A stretch of DNA of 5,293 nt from Granulicella sp. (GCA_003133205.1 PKWK01000014.1:1-5293); one strand, 5' to 3'; shown: positions 1 to 4,690, counted from the first letter of the stretch. Notes: generated from the sequence alone by a model not told the origin. Made by a program: numbers and translations.

Positions 1-103
1 CAGATCAGGATGCCAGAATCACAGGACGCGGGGCATGGCAGAAGCATCGGCGCGTGGGGTGTGGATACCGGCTACTGCCCACACAACGGTTTCGATCTTG
101 CGA

Positions 104-316
104 TCAGCACACGCGCAGAGTTGTAGGCCCCTGCAGTGTGACGCCCACTACCCTGCCAATCTTTGCCTCTGTCGGGGAGTTGACCTCGAGGCGCAAATTG
201 TCGACTGCTCTCTTTGCTTCAGAGAGTGTCTTGTGCTCTTCGACTGTTCCGATGACACGTTTGTGTTGGACTCTCTTACCGGTGGGCGCAGGTTGCTTTC
301 GTAGCCATGCTAGGCG
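104..316 (-). pseudogene. Tyrosine recombinase (phage integrase) N-terminal fragment
   Basis: Reading the minus strand from about 316, the frame gives a basic stretch GKRVQHKRVIGTVEEHKT followed by LSEAKRAVDNLRLEVNS (about 277-176). This is the pattern of the N-terminal arm and start of the SAM-like DNA-binding domain of site-specific integrases: a basic beta strand, 'G-T-V-E', then a helix with alternating Ala/Leu ending in L-R-x-x-(I/V)-N. The frame is closed by TGA at 319-317 upstream and TGA at 106-104 downstream. After the Asn-Ser the text stops looking like an integrase, and no catalytic domain (R...HxxR...Y) is present. There is no start codon with a Shine-Dalgarno site. I read it as a broken relic. 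The match is by eye from family memory, so it is suggestive rather than firm. Confidence 0.42.
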
Positions 317-499
317 TCAACCAAATGTATCAGTTCCCATCGCTCTACGGTGACGGTTGTGGGAGGTTGCGGGGTCGGCCTATGTCGCAGCTGCGGACGG
401 GATAAGGGACCGGAGCGGGGTTAGGAGATGGGCAGGCGTAGCTGCCGCGACGCTACCCATATACACACCGACCAAGGCAGGTGGCCCATCCACAAACCC

Positions 500-622
500 A
501 GCCTCGACAACTTCGACAGCTTACCGCCGCCAGACGAGATTGCTGCTGAGATAGTGGAAAACCTCCAGGCCGCGTTGGAGCAGTTCCTCGCAGTGGCAGA
601 GGCTCTGGCGGCCCCGAAATGA
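500..622 (+). pseudogene. hsdM: C-terminal remnant of type I restriction methylase HsdM
   Basis: The plus-strand frame ending in TGA at 620-622 encodes SLDNFDSLPPPDEIAAEIVE followed by NLQAALEQFLAVAEALAAPK. This closely resembles the end of class I SAM-dependent HsdM subunits, whose tail reads like SLED-x-(D/N)LP-P-D-x-(I/L)AAEIVEDLEAALEQF: a short proline-rich hinge and then a long helix used in subunit contacts. The frame is open from an ATG at 428, but residues before Ser-25 of that frame show no HsdM character. TAG at 422-424 closes it, and no methylase motifs (NPPF/NPPY, SAM-binding glycines) are present. Only about 40 of the usual ~500 residues remain. It converges on the Ubl operon with an 8-bp gap between stops, consistent with an island insertion or exchange that removed the rest of a type I R-M locus. 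Confidence 0.55.
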
Positions 623-630
623 CGCTTCGA

Positions 631-2130
631 CTATTTCTTCTTTGCGTCAAGCCTAATCACGTGTGGCCAATGCTCAGGAGCCGAAATCACTGAGGCAAAC
701 GCACCTTCATCTGCGTATCCGATCAACGCTTGGCAAGTGCAGTCGGCGCGTGCCGGCGGGTCGAAGCCAACGTAGCCAAAACCGGACTCCAAGATGTTGA
801 ATTCGATGAACCGATGGGGAGCCGAGAACTTACCGGTTAGCCAGCCAATCGCATAACTCGCGACCAACGAACCCGCAAGCGTGGTGAAATGCCCTACAGT
901 TGGGAGCTCTGGAGCGTCATTCCAATAGCCGTTCGCTCGCTCTCCCCTAGCGATGGCGTCAGCGGCCTGGGCCTTTCGTATGGTCTTCTCCTCGTCTGTC
1001 ATGAGTTCCGCTGATGCCTTCCAGGAGTCCACGGATCCGAGGCAATAGGCACAAGGCGCCCCCGGCGAATAGAAGGTGATCCTTCCAATTTCTCCAGTAA
1101 CGACGCCCGCTTCGGTCTCGAAGACAACGCCCACGTCGATCGTCGGGACCAAGTAACGATATGCCAGCTCGCCTACCGCGGTCCTGCTGTGATTCGTGTC
1201 GGTGCAACACAGAATCAGATCGACGCCTGTCAGCGCATCCCGAATCTCCCCTTGAAGAATATTGCCTACCAGGCATTCCACATTGGCTTCGGGGTTCACA
1301 GAGAGGAGCAAGTCTCGAACGACCTCTACTTTATATGGGGCGGGGTTGCCATCGAAATCGCTCATGCTGCTGCCGTGAACTCGCTCTAAATTGGACGGAG
1401 CCAAACGCTGTGGATCGACCAGGACGAAGGACCCGATACCTGATCGCGCCAGAACGTGCGCAGCAGGCGAACCCGTCCCGCTGGCGCCAATGATCGCGAC
1501 TCGGGAAGATTTCAGACGCTGAGCCGCCTCAGTTCCATACAGCTCCTCCAGGCGGCCTCGGAAGGGATCGGCGATGCGCTTCGGCGTGGCCGGGGAGAAC
1601 GCTTGCTCCCGCCGTAGCAACAAGCCGCCGACGGTGAGGAGCGTCGTCACGCGAAAGTAACCCGCACTGGAACGCCCCCGACCGGAAAACGTCACCTTTC
1701 CCTGTTCATCGCGGGAGAAGATTAATCCGAAGTAGATGTCAGAGGAGCCGAAAACCGGGAAATATTCCGAATAGTAATCGTCCATATCGTCATCGAGCCG
1801 GCTCGGTTTGGGCCAACAGTTTTCCGGATGAGAATGAATCGTCCCCAAGCCGAGCCCTGTCGCTTGCTTGCGGAGCGCCGCCCTGAGCGTATACGGCTCG
1901 GTAAAACGAACGATGCTTGATTTGGGGTCAAGATCACCTTCACCTGGCTCAAGCAGATCGACCACGGTTATGACCAGTCCCTCATGTGTATGACGAGTAC
2001 CAAAGAGGAAAAAACATGCCCATTCACGATCCGGATACCGCGAGAACAGAAGCCTCTCAAGCCGGCTCCGGACTCCCTCTGTGACGCGGACGACTGCGGG
2101 CCGAGCATCTACCGCCGTACGGAAATCCAT
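631..2130 (-). CDS. JAB metallopeptidase-E1/ThiF adenylyltransferase fusion
   Basis: This 499-residue fusion combines the removing and activating enzymes of a ubiquitin-like pathway. The N-terminal ~160 residues form a JAB/MPN+ domain: Glu-36 (in REWACFFLFG), then His-99 and His-101 (TIHSHPEN), Ser-110 and Asp-113, the zinc and catalytic set of deubiquitinase-like JAB enzymes. From about residue 190 a Rossmann E1 domain follows: GASGTGS at 215-221 for ATP, Asp-239 (LVDPQ), Asn-247/Arg-250 (SNLER), Lys-267 and Asp-311 (CCTDTNHSR). Cys-360/Cys-363 (PCAYC) and Cys-464/Cys-466 (CTC) form the likely structural zinc site. No cysteine lies between 363 and 464, where ThiF/E1 proteins usually carry the thioester residue. 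The start is supported by GAGG seven bases upstream and by a 22-bp overlap with the E2-like gene. Full domain length suggests an intact enzyme, acting in the cytoplasm on the Ubl of the same operon. Confidence 0.92.
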   Translation of the reverse strand: MDFRTAVDARPAVVRVTEGVRSRLERLLFSRYPDREWACFFLFGTRHTHEGLVITVVDLLEPGEGDLDPKSSIVRFTEPYTLRAALRKQATGLGLGTIHSHPENCWPKPSRLDDDMDDYYSEYFPVFGSSDIYFGLIFSRDEQGKVTFSGRGRSSAGYFRVTTLLTVGGLLLRREQAFSPATPKRIADPFRGRLEELYGTEAAQRLKSSRVAIIGASGTGSPAAHVLARSGIGSFVLVDPQRLAPSNLERVHGSSMSDFDGNPAPYKVEVVRDLLLSVNPEANVECLVGNILQGEIRDALTGVDLILCCTDTNHSRTAVGELAYRYLVPTIDVGVVFETEAGVVTGEIGRITFYSPGAPCAYCLGSVDSWKASAELMTDEEKTIRKAQAADAIARGERANGYWNDAPELPTVGHFTTLAGSLVASYAIGWLTGKFSAPHRFIEFNILESGFGYVGFDPPARADCTCQALIGYADEGAFASVISAPEHWPHVIRLDAKKK

Positions 2131-2489
2131 GAAAGCACCTCATCAATATAGGTGTGAACGCCATGCCGAGTTGGATCCCAGGGGGGAGCGCCACCATTGC
2201 CGTGCGGATGGTAGCTGACTTGCGTCCACGCCCTACCGCCTGCCATCAGGTTCTGCTGCGGTTGCCCCTTTAAGACGCCGAGGAGTGGAGAGCCTGCGGG
2301 AAGGAACGCAAGATCGAGCATTGTCTGGGGATAACCGCCCGGTATGAGAACCATTACATCCGTATTCGAACCGGAGATGGTCGAAGGCAGTCCGCAGTAA
2401 ACCACCGCATCCGGATTGGTAACCAGTAGGGTCGGGATGCTGATCTTCGCCAGTTCGTTCTCGACCCGCGCCTTCACTTCATCCGTCAT
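2109..2489 (-). CDS. E2-like protein (prokaryotic E2 family E type)
   Basis: This 126-residue cytoplasmic protein is the probable carrier that hands the Ubl from the E1 to a target. The central segment VMVLIPGGYPQTMLDLAFLP (about 45-64) matches the E2 beta-meander and flap with its conserved Tyr-Pro. Next come GGRAWTQVSYHPHGN (84-98) and PPWDP (102-106), then the helix VHTYIDEVLSWI (111-122), resembling the HPN, W-x-P and C-terminal helix of E2 folds and the W-x-x-S-x-H pattern I recall for family E. The only cysteine is Cys-32 (VVYCGLP), which lies before the flap and not after the HP motif, so the canonical active-site cysteine is missing. The ATG overlaps the stop of the Ubl gene (ATGA at 2489-2486) and has GGAGGG nine bases upstream. 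A longer frame from 2540 exists, but its extra N-terminus is Arg-rich and lies wholly within the Ubl gene. Confidence 0.85.
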   Translation of the reverse strand: MTDEVKARVENELAKISIPTLLVTNPDAVVYCGLPSTISGSNTDVMVLIPGGYPQTMLDLAFLPAGSPLLGVLKGQPQQNLMAGGRAWTQVSYHPHGNGGAPPWDPTRHGVHTYIDEVLSWISVRR

Positions 2490-2504
2490 GCGCGGCCGCC
2501 CTCC
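2486..2504 (-). promoter_or_regulatory. ATGA stop-start coupling with Shine-Dalgarno, Ubl to E2
   Basis: GGAGGG (2504-2499) precedes the E2 ATG (2489-2487) by nine bases, and that ATG shares bases with the TGA of the Ubl gene. This arrangement allows ribosomes finishing the Ubl to restart on E2 and decides the E2 start. Confidence 0.7.
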
Positions 2505-2848
2505 ACCGTCTTCCGAGTGACGACGAAGTGTTCGCCGCATTCGACATGCACCTGGCCGCTGAGAGGTTCCCCGACATGTCCGTCTTCGCCCTTCCGACGG
2601 CGAACCACGGCGGTCTCCGCTGACAGGCCCACCAGACGCGCGATGGCGTCCACTGACATAGGATTAGTGACGCCGTCCTCTTTGGACGTCTTCACCTTGC
2701 CGTTGACGAAGATCTCCAGTTCGCGGTGATGGGGCTTATGGTGGTGCCCATCGCCTTCATGAAGCTCTTCCTCTACGTGCTCGATCTCCTCGCGGATGTG
2801 TTCCAACTCCTGCTCGATGTGTTCACTCTTGTCATGTTCGTGGTTCAT
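2486..2848 (-). CDS. Ubiquitin-like protein with coiled-coil, His-rich N-terminus
   Basis: This 120-residue protein is the modifier of the operon. Residues 1-32 are an acidic amphipathic helix with a clean heptad spacing (Ile-11, Leu-15, Ile-18, Ile-22, Val-25, Leu-29), and His recurs every seven residues (10, 17, 24). A linker with HHHKPHH (35-41) follows. The beta-grasp domain spans about 43-113: ELEIFVNGKVKTS, then MSVDAIARLVGLS (helix) and GEHFVVTRKT, the pattern of the 'multiubiquitin' Ubl family (x-I-F-V-N-G at the start, F-x-V-T-R at the end). The protein ends Glu-Gly-Gly-Arg-Ala, so a Gly-Gly (117-118) lies two residues from the C-terminus and could be exposed by the JAB enzyme. A single copy of the domain is present. 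The start at 2848 has GGAGG five bases upstream. The longer frame from 2917 would place coding sequence across the promoter and is rejected. Confidence 0.85.
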   Translation of the reverse strand: MNHEHDKSEHIEQELEHIREEIEHVEEELHEGDGHHHKPHHRELEIFVNGKVKTSKEDGVTNPMSVDAIARLVGLSAETAVVRRRKGEDGHVGEPLSGQVHVECGEHFVVTRKTVEGGRA

Positions 2849-2853
2849 TATTG

Positions 2854-2858
2854 CCTCC
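2854..2858 (-). promoter_or_regulatory. Shine-Dalgarno of the Ubl gene
   Basis: GGAGG on the minus strand, five bases before the ATG at 2848-2846. It fixes the Ubl start and rules out the upstream TTG at 2917, which is part of the -35 element. Expected leader length from the promoter is about 34 bases. Confidence 0.8.
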
Positions 2859-2865
2859 GATCCAA

Positions 2866-2889
2866 ATGAGAAATTCTCATACATGAGAA
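2866..2889. promoter_or_regulatory. Triple half-site operator over the Ubl -10/start
   Basis: ATGAGAA (2866-2872), one base, TTCTCAT (2874-2880), two bases, ATGAGAA (2883-2889). Neighbouring half-sites form perfect 7-bp inverted pairs in both combinations. They cover the last base of the -10, the start site and the early leader of the Ubl operon, a position where a bound dimer would block transcription. XRE repressors commonly bind such short palindromes next to their own gene. The binder is inferred, not shown. Confidence 0.65.
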
Positions 2890-2917
2890 TTATGGTCCGT
2901 AGGTATCTTCCTGTCAA
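2889..2917 (-). promoter_or_regulatory. Sigma70-type promoter of the Ubl operon
   Basis: On the minus strand TTGACA (2917-2912) is followed after exactly 17 bases by CATAAT (2894-2889): a perfect -35 and a five-of-six -10. Transcription should begin near 2882, about 34 bases before the Ubl ATG. The -10 and start region overlap GAGAA-core inverted repeats, so the promoter is likely strong but repressed, presumably by the divergent XRE protein. Confidence 0.75.
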
Positions 2918-2918
2918 C

Positions 2919-2929
2919 TAGAATTTCTC
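2919..2929 (+). promoter_or_regulatory. Candidate -10 of the regulator operon with overlapping half-site
   Basis: TAGAAT (2919-2924) is a plausible -10 for the plus-strand regulator genes. No good -35 lies 16-18 bases upstream, so the promoter would be weak or activated. AGAATTTCTC (2920-2929) is the exact inverted repeat of GAGAAATTCT at 2868-2877, so the same protein may bind here and autoregulate. An imperfect partner GAGAG follows at 2936-2940. Confidence 0.45.
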
Positions 2930-2963
2930 GTTGGTGAGAGGTATGCTGTTGCGCAGAGGGAAT

Positions 2964-3350
2964 ATGGCTGAAGGTATCGATGTAATGCGATTGGCGCAAA
3001 TGATTCGTACGAAGCGCGAGCAAGATGAGCTTACCCTCAGGGACGTAAATGCAGTTACGGGCATACCCGTCCCTACAATCTCCCGGCTGGAGCGTGGCCT
3101 CTCCAAAGACATCGAGAGTTCTACCCTTCTTCCGATCGCTCGCTGGCTCAACGCGAGTCCAGAGGACCTCCAGGAAGGAGCTCCCGAGTACCCCTTGAAA
3201 CGAGGAAAGCCGGTGGAGTCCACTCCTGACGTGGTGGACATCTTTCTGCGCGCCGATAAGAATCTGAACAGGAAGACCGCAGACGCTCTATCGACCATGT
3301 TTCGAGCCGCCTACGCCACGCTTGCGGCTCAGCGAAAGGGCAGGGAGTGA
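2964..3350 (+). CDS. XRE-family HTH repressor, CapH-like
   Basis: This 128-residue cytoplasmic DNA-binding protein probably represses the Ubl operon and itself. The XRE/Cro-type helix-turn-helix spans about residues 9-69: LAQMIRTKREQDELTLRDVN, then the turn VTGIPVPTISRLERG with recognition helix at 35-45, and a last helix STLLPIARWLNASPEDL. A linker (70-90) leads to a C-terminal segment DVVDIFLRADKNL plus KTADALSTMFRAAYATLA (about 86-120). This tail recurs in XRE regulators paired with ImmA/IrrE partners and may be the site they act on. I chose the ATG at 2964, with GAGG four bases upstream, because the protein then begins just before the HTH. The ATG at 2943 and TTG at 2931 have no usable Shine-Dalgarno, and 2985 is an alternative. 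Its stop abuts the ATG of the next gene, so the two form an operon divergent from the Ubl genes. Confidence 0.85.
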   Translation: MAEGIDVMRLAQMIRTKREQDELTLRDVNAVTGIPVPTISRLERGLSKDIESSTLLPIARWLNASPEDLQEGAPEYPLKRGKPVESTPDVVDIFLRADKNLNRKTADALSTMFRAAYATLAAQRKGRE

Positions 3351-3938
3351 ATGTTCGCGCCCTTTTCGAAGCAAGCCAAAACGTGGGAGTGCCAAGCGCT
3401 GGTGCTAAGAGGTCACTTGAATCTTGCCATTCATGAGATGTTGGACCCATTCGAGCTTGCCGAGAAGGTTGGCCTACTCCTTGTTGATGCACGTGCAATC
3501 TGTGCCGATTTGGACGAAGACGTCGCGGCAGAAGTATTGCATCGGTCGAAGGATGCTTGGTCGGGAGGGGTCTACGCACAACCTCTTCCGACCGGCCAAC
3601 TGATTTGTATCCTTAACCCCACCCATCCAGAGCGCCGTCGCAAGGTGACGCTTATGGAAGAGATCTCCCACATTCATCTCAAACACCTCCCGACGGGTCT
3701 GAGAACTGTTGGAAGTGGACTTCGAGTTCGAGATTTCAATGCCAAGCAAGAGGCCGAAGCGTATGGTGTTGGAAGTGCGGCACTCCTCCCTTGGGGCGCG
3801 TTCTTCCATGATGTAAACAACGGAATGGCCGTCGACCTGATAGCCGAGAAGTATCAGGTCAGTACTGAGCTAGTGGCCTACCGTATCAAAATATCTGGTG
3901 CATACAAGCTCTACATGGCAAGACAACGTGCGGCTTGA
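3351..3938 (+). CDS. ImmA/IrrE-family protein with altered HExxH, CapP-like
   Basis: This 195-residue protein belongs to the ImmA/IrrE (DUF955) metallopeptidase group, whose members cleave or release a neighbouring XRE repressor after a stress signal. Residues 85-91 (ICILNPT) form the strand before the active helix TLMEEISHIHLKH (100-112). The usual HExxH is EExxH here: Glu-103 replaces the first His, while Glu-104 and His-107 remain. A further conserved helix, EAEAYGVGSAALLP (134-147), matches the E-x-E-A...L-L-x-P segment carrying the third ligand, and the C-terminal winged part (AEKYQVSTELVAYRI, about 165-179) is normal for the family. Loss of the first His may mean an acidic zinc ligand or an inactive protease acting by binding. 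Start: ATG follows the upstream TGA directly (TGAATG) with GGAG at 3344-3347. The family assignment is firm; its signal is unknown. Confidence 0.83.
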   Translation: MFAPFSKQAKTWECQALVLRGHLNLAIHEMLDPFELAEKVGLLLVDARAICADLDEDVAAEVLHRSKDAWSGGVYAQPLPTGQLICILNPTHPERRRKVTLMEEISHIHLKHLPTGLRTVGSGLRVRDFNAKQEAEAYGVGSAALLPWGAFFHDVNNGMAVDLIAEKYQVSTELVAYRIKISGAYKLYMARQRAA

Positions 3939-3942
3939 TGCT

Positions 3943-3957
3943 CTATCCCGCGGATAG
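3943..3957. terminator. Short stem-loop after the regulator operon
   Basis: CTATCC, loop CGC, GGATAG, starting four bases after the stop of the ImmA/IrrE gene. The 6-bp stem is perfect, but no T-run follows on either strand, so it is a weak terminator candidate at best and could equally stabilise the 3' end of the message or be a protein site. Confidence 0.25.
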
Positions 3958-4010
3958 CAACGTGTTTAGGGCGCGCGCAACAACCGCCCGTGGCAGTTCT
4001 ATCTGAGATA

Positions 4011-4024
4011 TATAATGCTATACT
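4011..4024 (+). promoter_or_regulatory. Two staggered -10 hexamers before the 145-residue gene
   Basis: TATAAT (4011-4016, perfect consensus) and TATACT (4019-4024) lie 8 bases apart in the tandem text TATAATGC/TATACTGT. Neither has a convincing -35 at 16-18 bases, nor an extended -10. Starts would fall near 4023 and near 4031. The first would include the 5' arm of the leader hairpin; the second would remove most of it. Confidence 0.45.
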
Positions 4025-4065
4025 GTTCTCCCTTCGCAGCTGAGTCGGCGGGGGAAGGAGAACAG
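4023..4065 (+). promoter_or_regulatory. Leader hairpin that buries the Shine-Dalgarno
   Basis: CTGTTCTCC (4023-4031) is perfectly complementary to GGAGAACAG (4057-4065). After a bulged C (4032), TTC (4033-4035) pairs with GAA (4054-4056), leaving an 18-base loop. The Shine-Dalgarno AAGGAG (4055-4060) sits inside the 3' arm, and the ATG begins two bases after it. As RNA this would block ribosome access until opened by temperature, a small RNA, a protein or a ligand. As DNA the arms could be a wide-spaced operator. Both arms contain the TTCTC/GAGAA core of the repressor sites upstream of the Ubl operon. Confidence 0.5.
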
Positions 4066-4066
4066 G

Positions 4067-4504
4067 ATGTTTATAATTATCAACAAACCGAGGATCAAGC
4101 TGTACTGGGTAACGACACCAGATCACGATGAAGATTGGTTTATCTTCGCCGACAGTGCAAGTAGCGCGCAGGCGTTTCACGAGGATTACGAGGGTTATCG
4201 AACAGGCGATGCTCGCTCTAGGCTGATCGTCTCCAACGTCGCATTTAAGGAGTTCGAGAACGGAACTCCTCCCTGCCATGCCCGGTTCCAGGACCTTTAC
4301 CAGATAGGCCTCCAGGCCCGCACGATCCCGGGCCGGCGCAAGGGGCGGTTCAACGGCGAGATCTTTCGGAATGGGATACTTGAGGCCATCATCGAGGTCG
4401 GACGGCTGAAGAAGGCACTGGAGTACGGTTGCGTGCAGGTGGAAGCATCGTCCTCGTCAACGGCAATGCCTGGGGTGGAAACGGGACCGCAGCTGGTGCA
4501 TTAG
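4067..4504 (+). CDS. Unrecognised 145-residue protein
   Basis: I do not recognise this family. The N-terminal half looks like a compact folded alpha/beta domain: strand FIIINKPRIKLYWVTT, acidic turn PDHDEDWFIFA (18-28), helix SASSAQAFHEDYEGY (30-44), then strand RLIVSNVAF. A basic segment IPGRRKGRFNGEIFR and an amphipathic helix ILEAIIEVGRLKKALEYG (about 104-121) follow, and the last ~25 residues (Ser-rich, VEASSSSTAMPG...) look disordered. There is no signal peptide or membrane segment. AAGGAG six bases before the ATG is an excellent ribosome site, though hidden in a hairpin. It is co-oriented with the regulator pair, 128 bp downstream, with its own candidate promoter. It might be an effector, a target or an unrelated cargo gene of the island; nothing in the sequence decides which. 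Confidence 0.7.
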   Translation: MFIIINKPRIKLYWVTTPDHDEDWFIFADSASSAQAFHEDYEGYRTGDARSRLIVSNVAFKEFENGTPPCHARFQDLYQIGLQARTIPGRRKGRFNGEIFRNGILEAIIEVGRLKKALEYGCVQVEASSSSTAMPGVETGPQLVH

Positions 4505-4505
4505 G

Positions 4506-4525
4506 GCAGGGCTGGAAGGCTCTGC
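4506..4525 (+). terminator. Stem-loop directly after the 145-residue gene
   Basis: GCAGGGCT, loop GGAA, GGCTCTGC: eight pairs including two G-U wobbles, beginning two bases after the TAG stop. No U-tract follows. It overlaps the first copy of the 65-bp repeat, and the other copies do not keep the pairing. A weak or factor-assisted terminator is possible. Confidence 0.28.
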
Positions 4526-4579
4526 TGAGGGCTGCGGTGGGCTGACTGGGATGGGCGACCAGGGGACGAGGGCGAGGGG
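4511..4579 (+). repeat. Dispersed ~65-bp repeat, copy 1
   Basis: Begins GCTGGAAGGCTCTGC and continues through GGGCTGCGGTGGGCTGACTG and GCGACCAGGGG to GAGGGCGAGGGG. By eye it is about four-fifths identical to copy 2 over its first 50 bases. It lies six bases after the stop of the 145-residue gene. Confidence 0.6.
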
Positions 4580-4590
4580 CCGGGCGGGGG
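4562..4590 (+). other. G-quadruplex motif, five G-tracts
   Basis: G-runs of 4, 3, 4, 3 and 5 at 4562-4565, 4570-4572, 4576-4579, 4582-4584 and 4586-4590, separated by 4, 3, 3 and 1 bases or fewer. This satisfies the usual four-tract, short-loop rule with a spare tract. It overlaps the end of repeat copy 1 and sits about 60 bases after the 145-residue gene. Confidence 0.5.
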
Positions 4591-4690
4591 TAGAAAAAGG
4601 GTCTGAGGATGTAACCGGTAAGGTCACAAGATAAGGCGAAGCGGAAACCTGAATCTGGTCTTCTTCGAAAAACTCCTATACTACGGGCGG

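Larger units (their letters stand above)
1..630. other. Left flank of gene debris, no intact gene
   Basis: No reading frame here looks like a complete gene. The open frames at 35-304 and 54-353 on the plus strand are rich in Cys and Arg, have no recognisable motif and overlap each other. Two pieces are recognisable and listed separately: an integrase N-terminal fragment on the minus strand (316-104) and an HsdM C-terminal fragment on the plus strand (500-622). Between them, roughly 317-499, I see no motif, RNA gene or promoter, only a weak GTAGC/GCTAC inverted pair at 438-456. The stretch reads as decayed or recombined DNA at the edge of an accessory island. Confidence 0.5.

Noticed and set aside
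35..353. Two overlapping plus-strand frames of 89 and 99 residues
   Set aside because: Cys/Arg-rich, no ribosome site, mutually overlapping, and antisense to integrase-like text on the minus strand.
560..630. Intrinsic terminator for the Ubl operon
   Set aside because: Only a tiny CAGAG/CTCTG pair is present downstream of the JAB-E1 stop and there is no T-run in the minus-strand direction, so I cannot place a terminator.
631..2848. Naming the genes bilA, bilB, bilC and bilD
   Set aside because: The canonical Bil operon has four separate genes. Here JAB and E1 are fused and the E2 is a different family type, so the symbols would mislead.
2486..2917. Longer Ubl reading with a TTG start at 2917
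   Set aside because: The extra 23 residues cross the -35, -10 and operator, and the TTG is the first half of TTGACA. The internal ATG at 2848 has GGAGG at ideal spacing.
2918..3298. 126-residue minus-strand frame opposite the XRE gene
   Set aside because: Ser/Arg-rich shadow of a clear HTH protein.
3148..3579. 143-residue minus-strand frame opposite the XRE and ImmA/IrrE genes
   Set aside because: No motif, Arg/Pro/Ser-rich, and antisense to two recognisable coupled genes.
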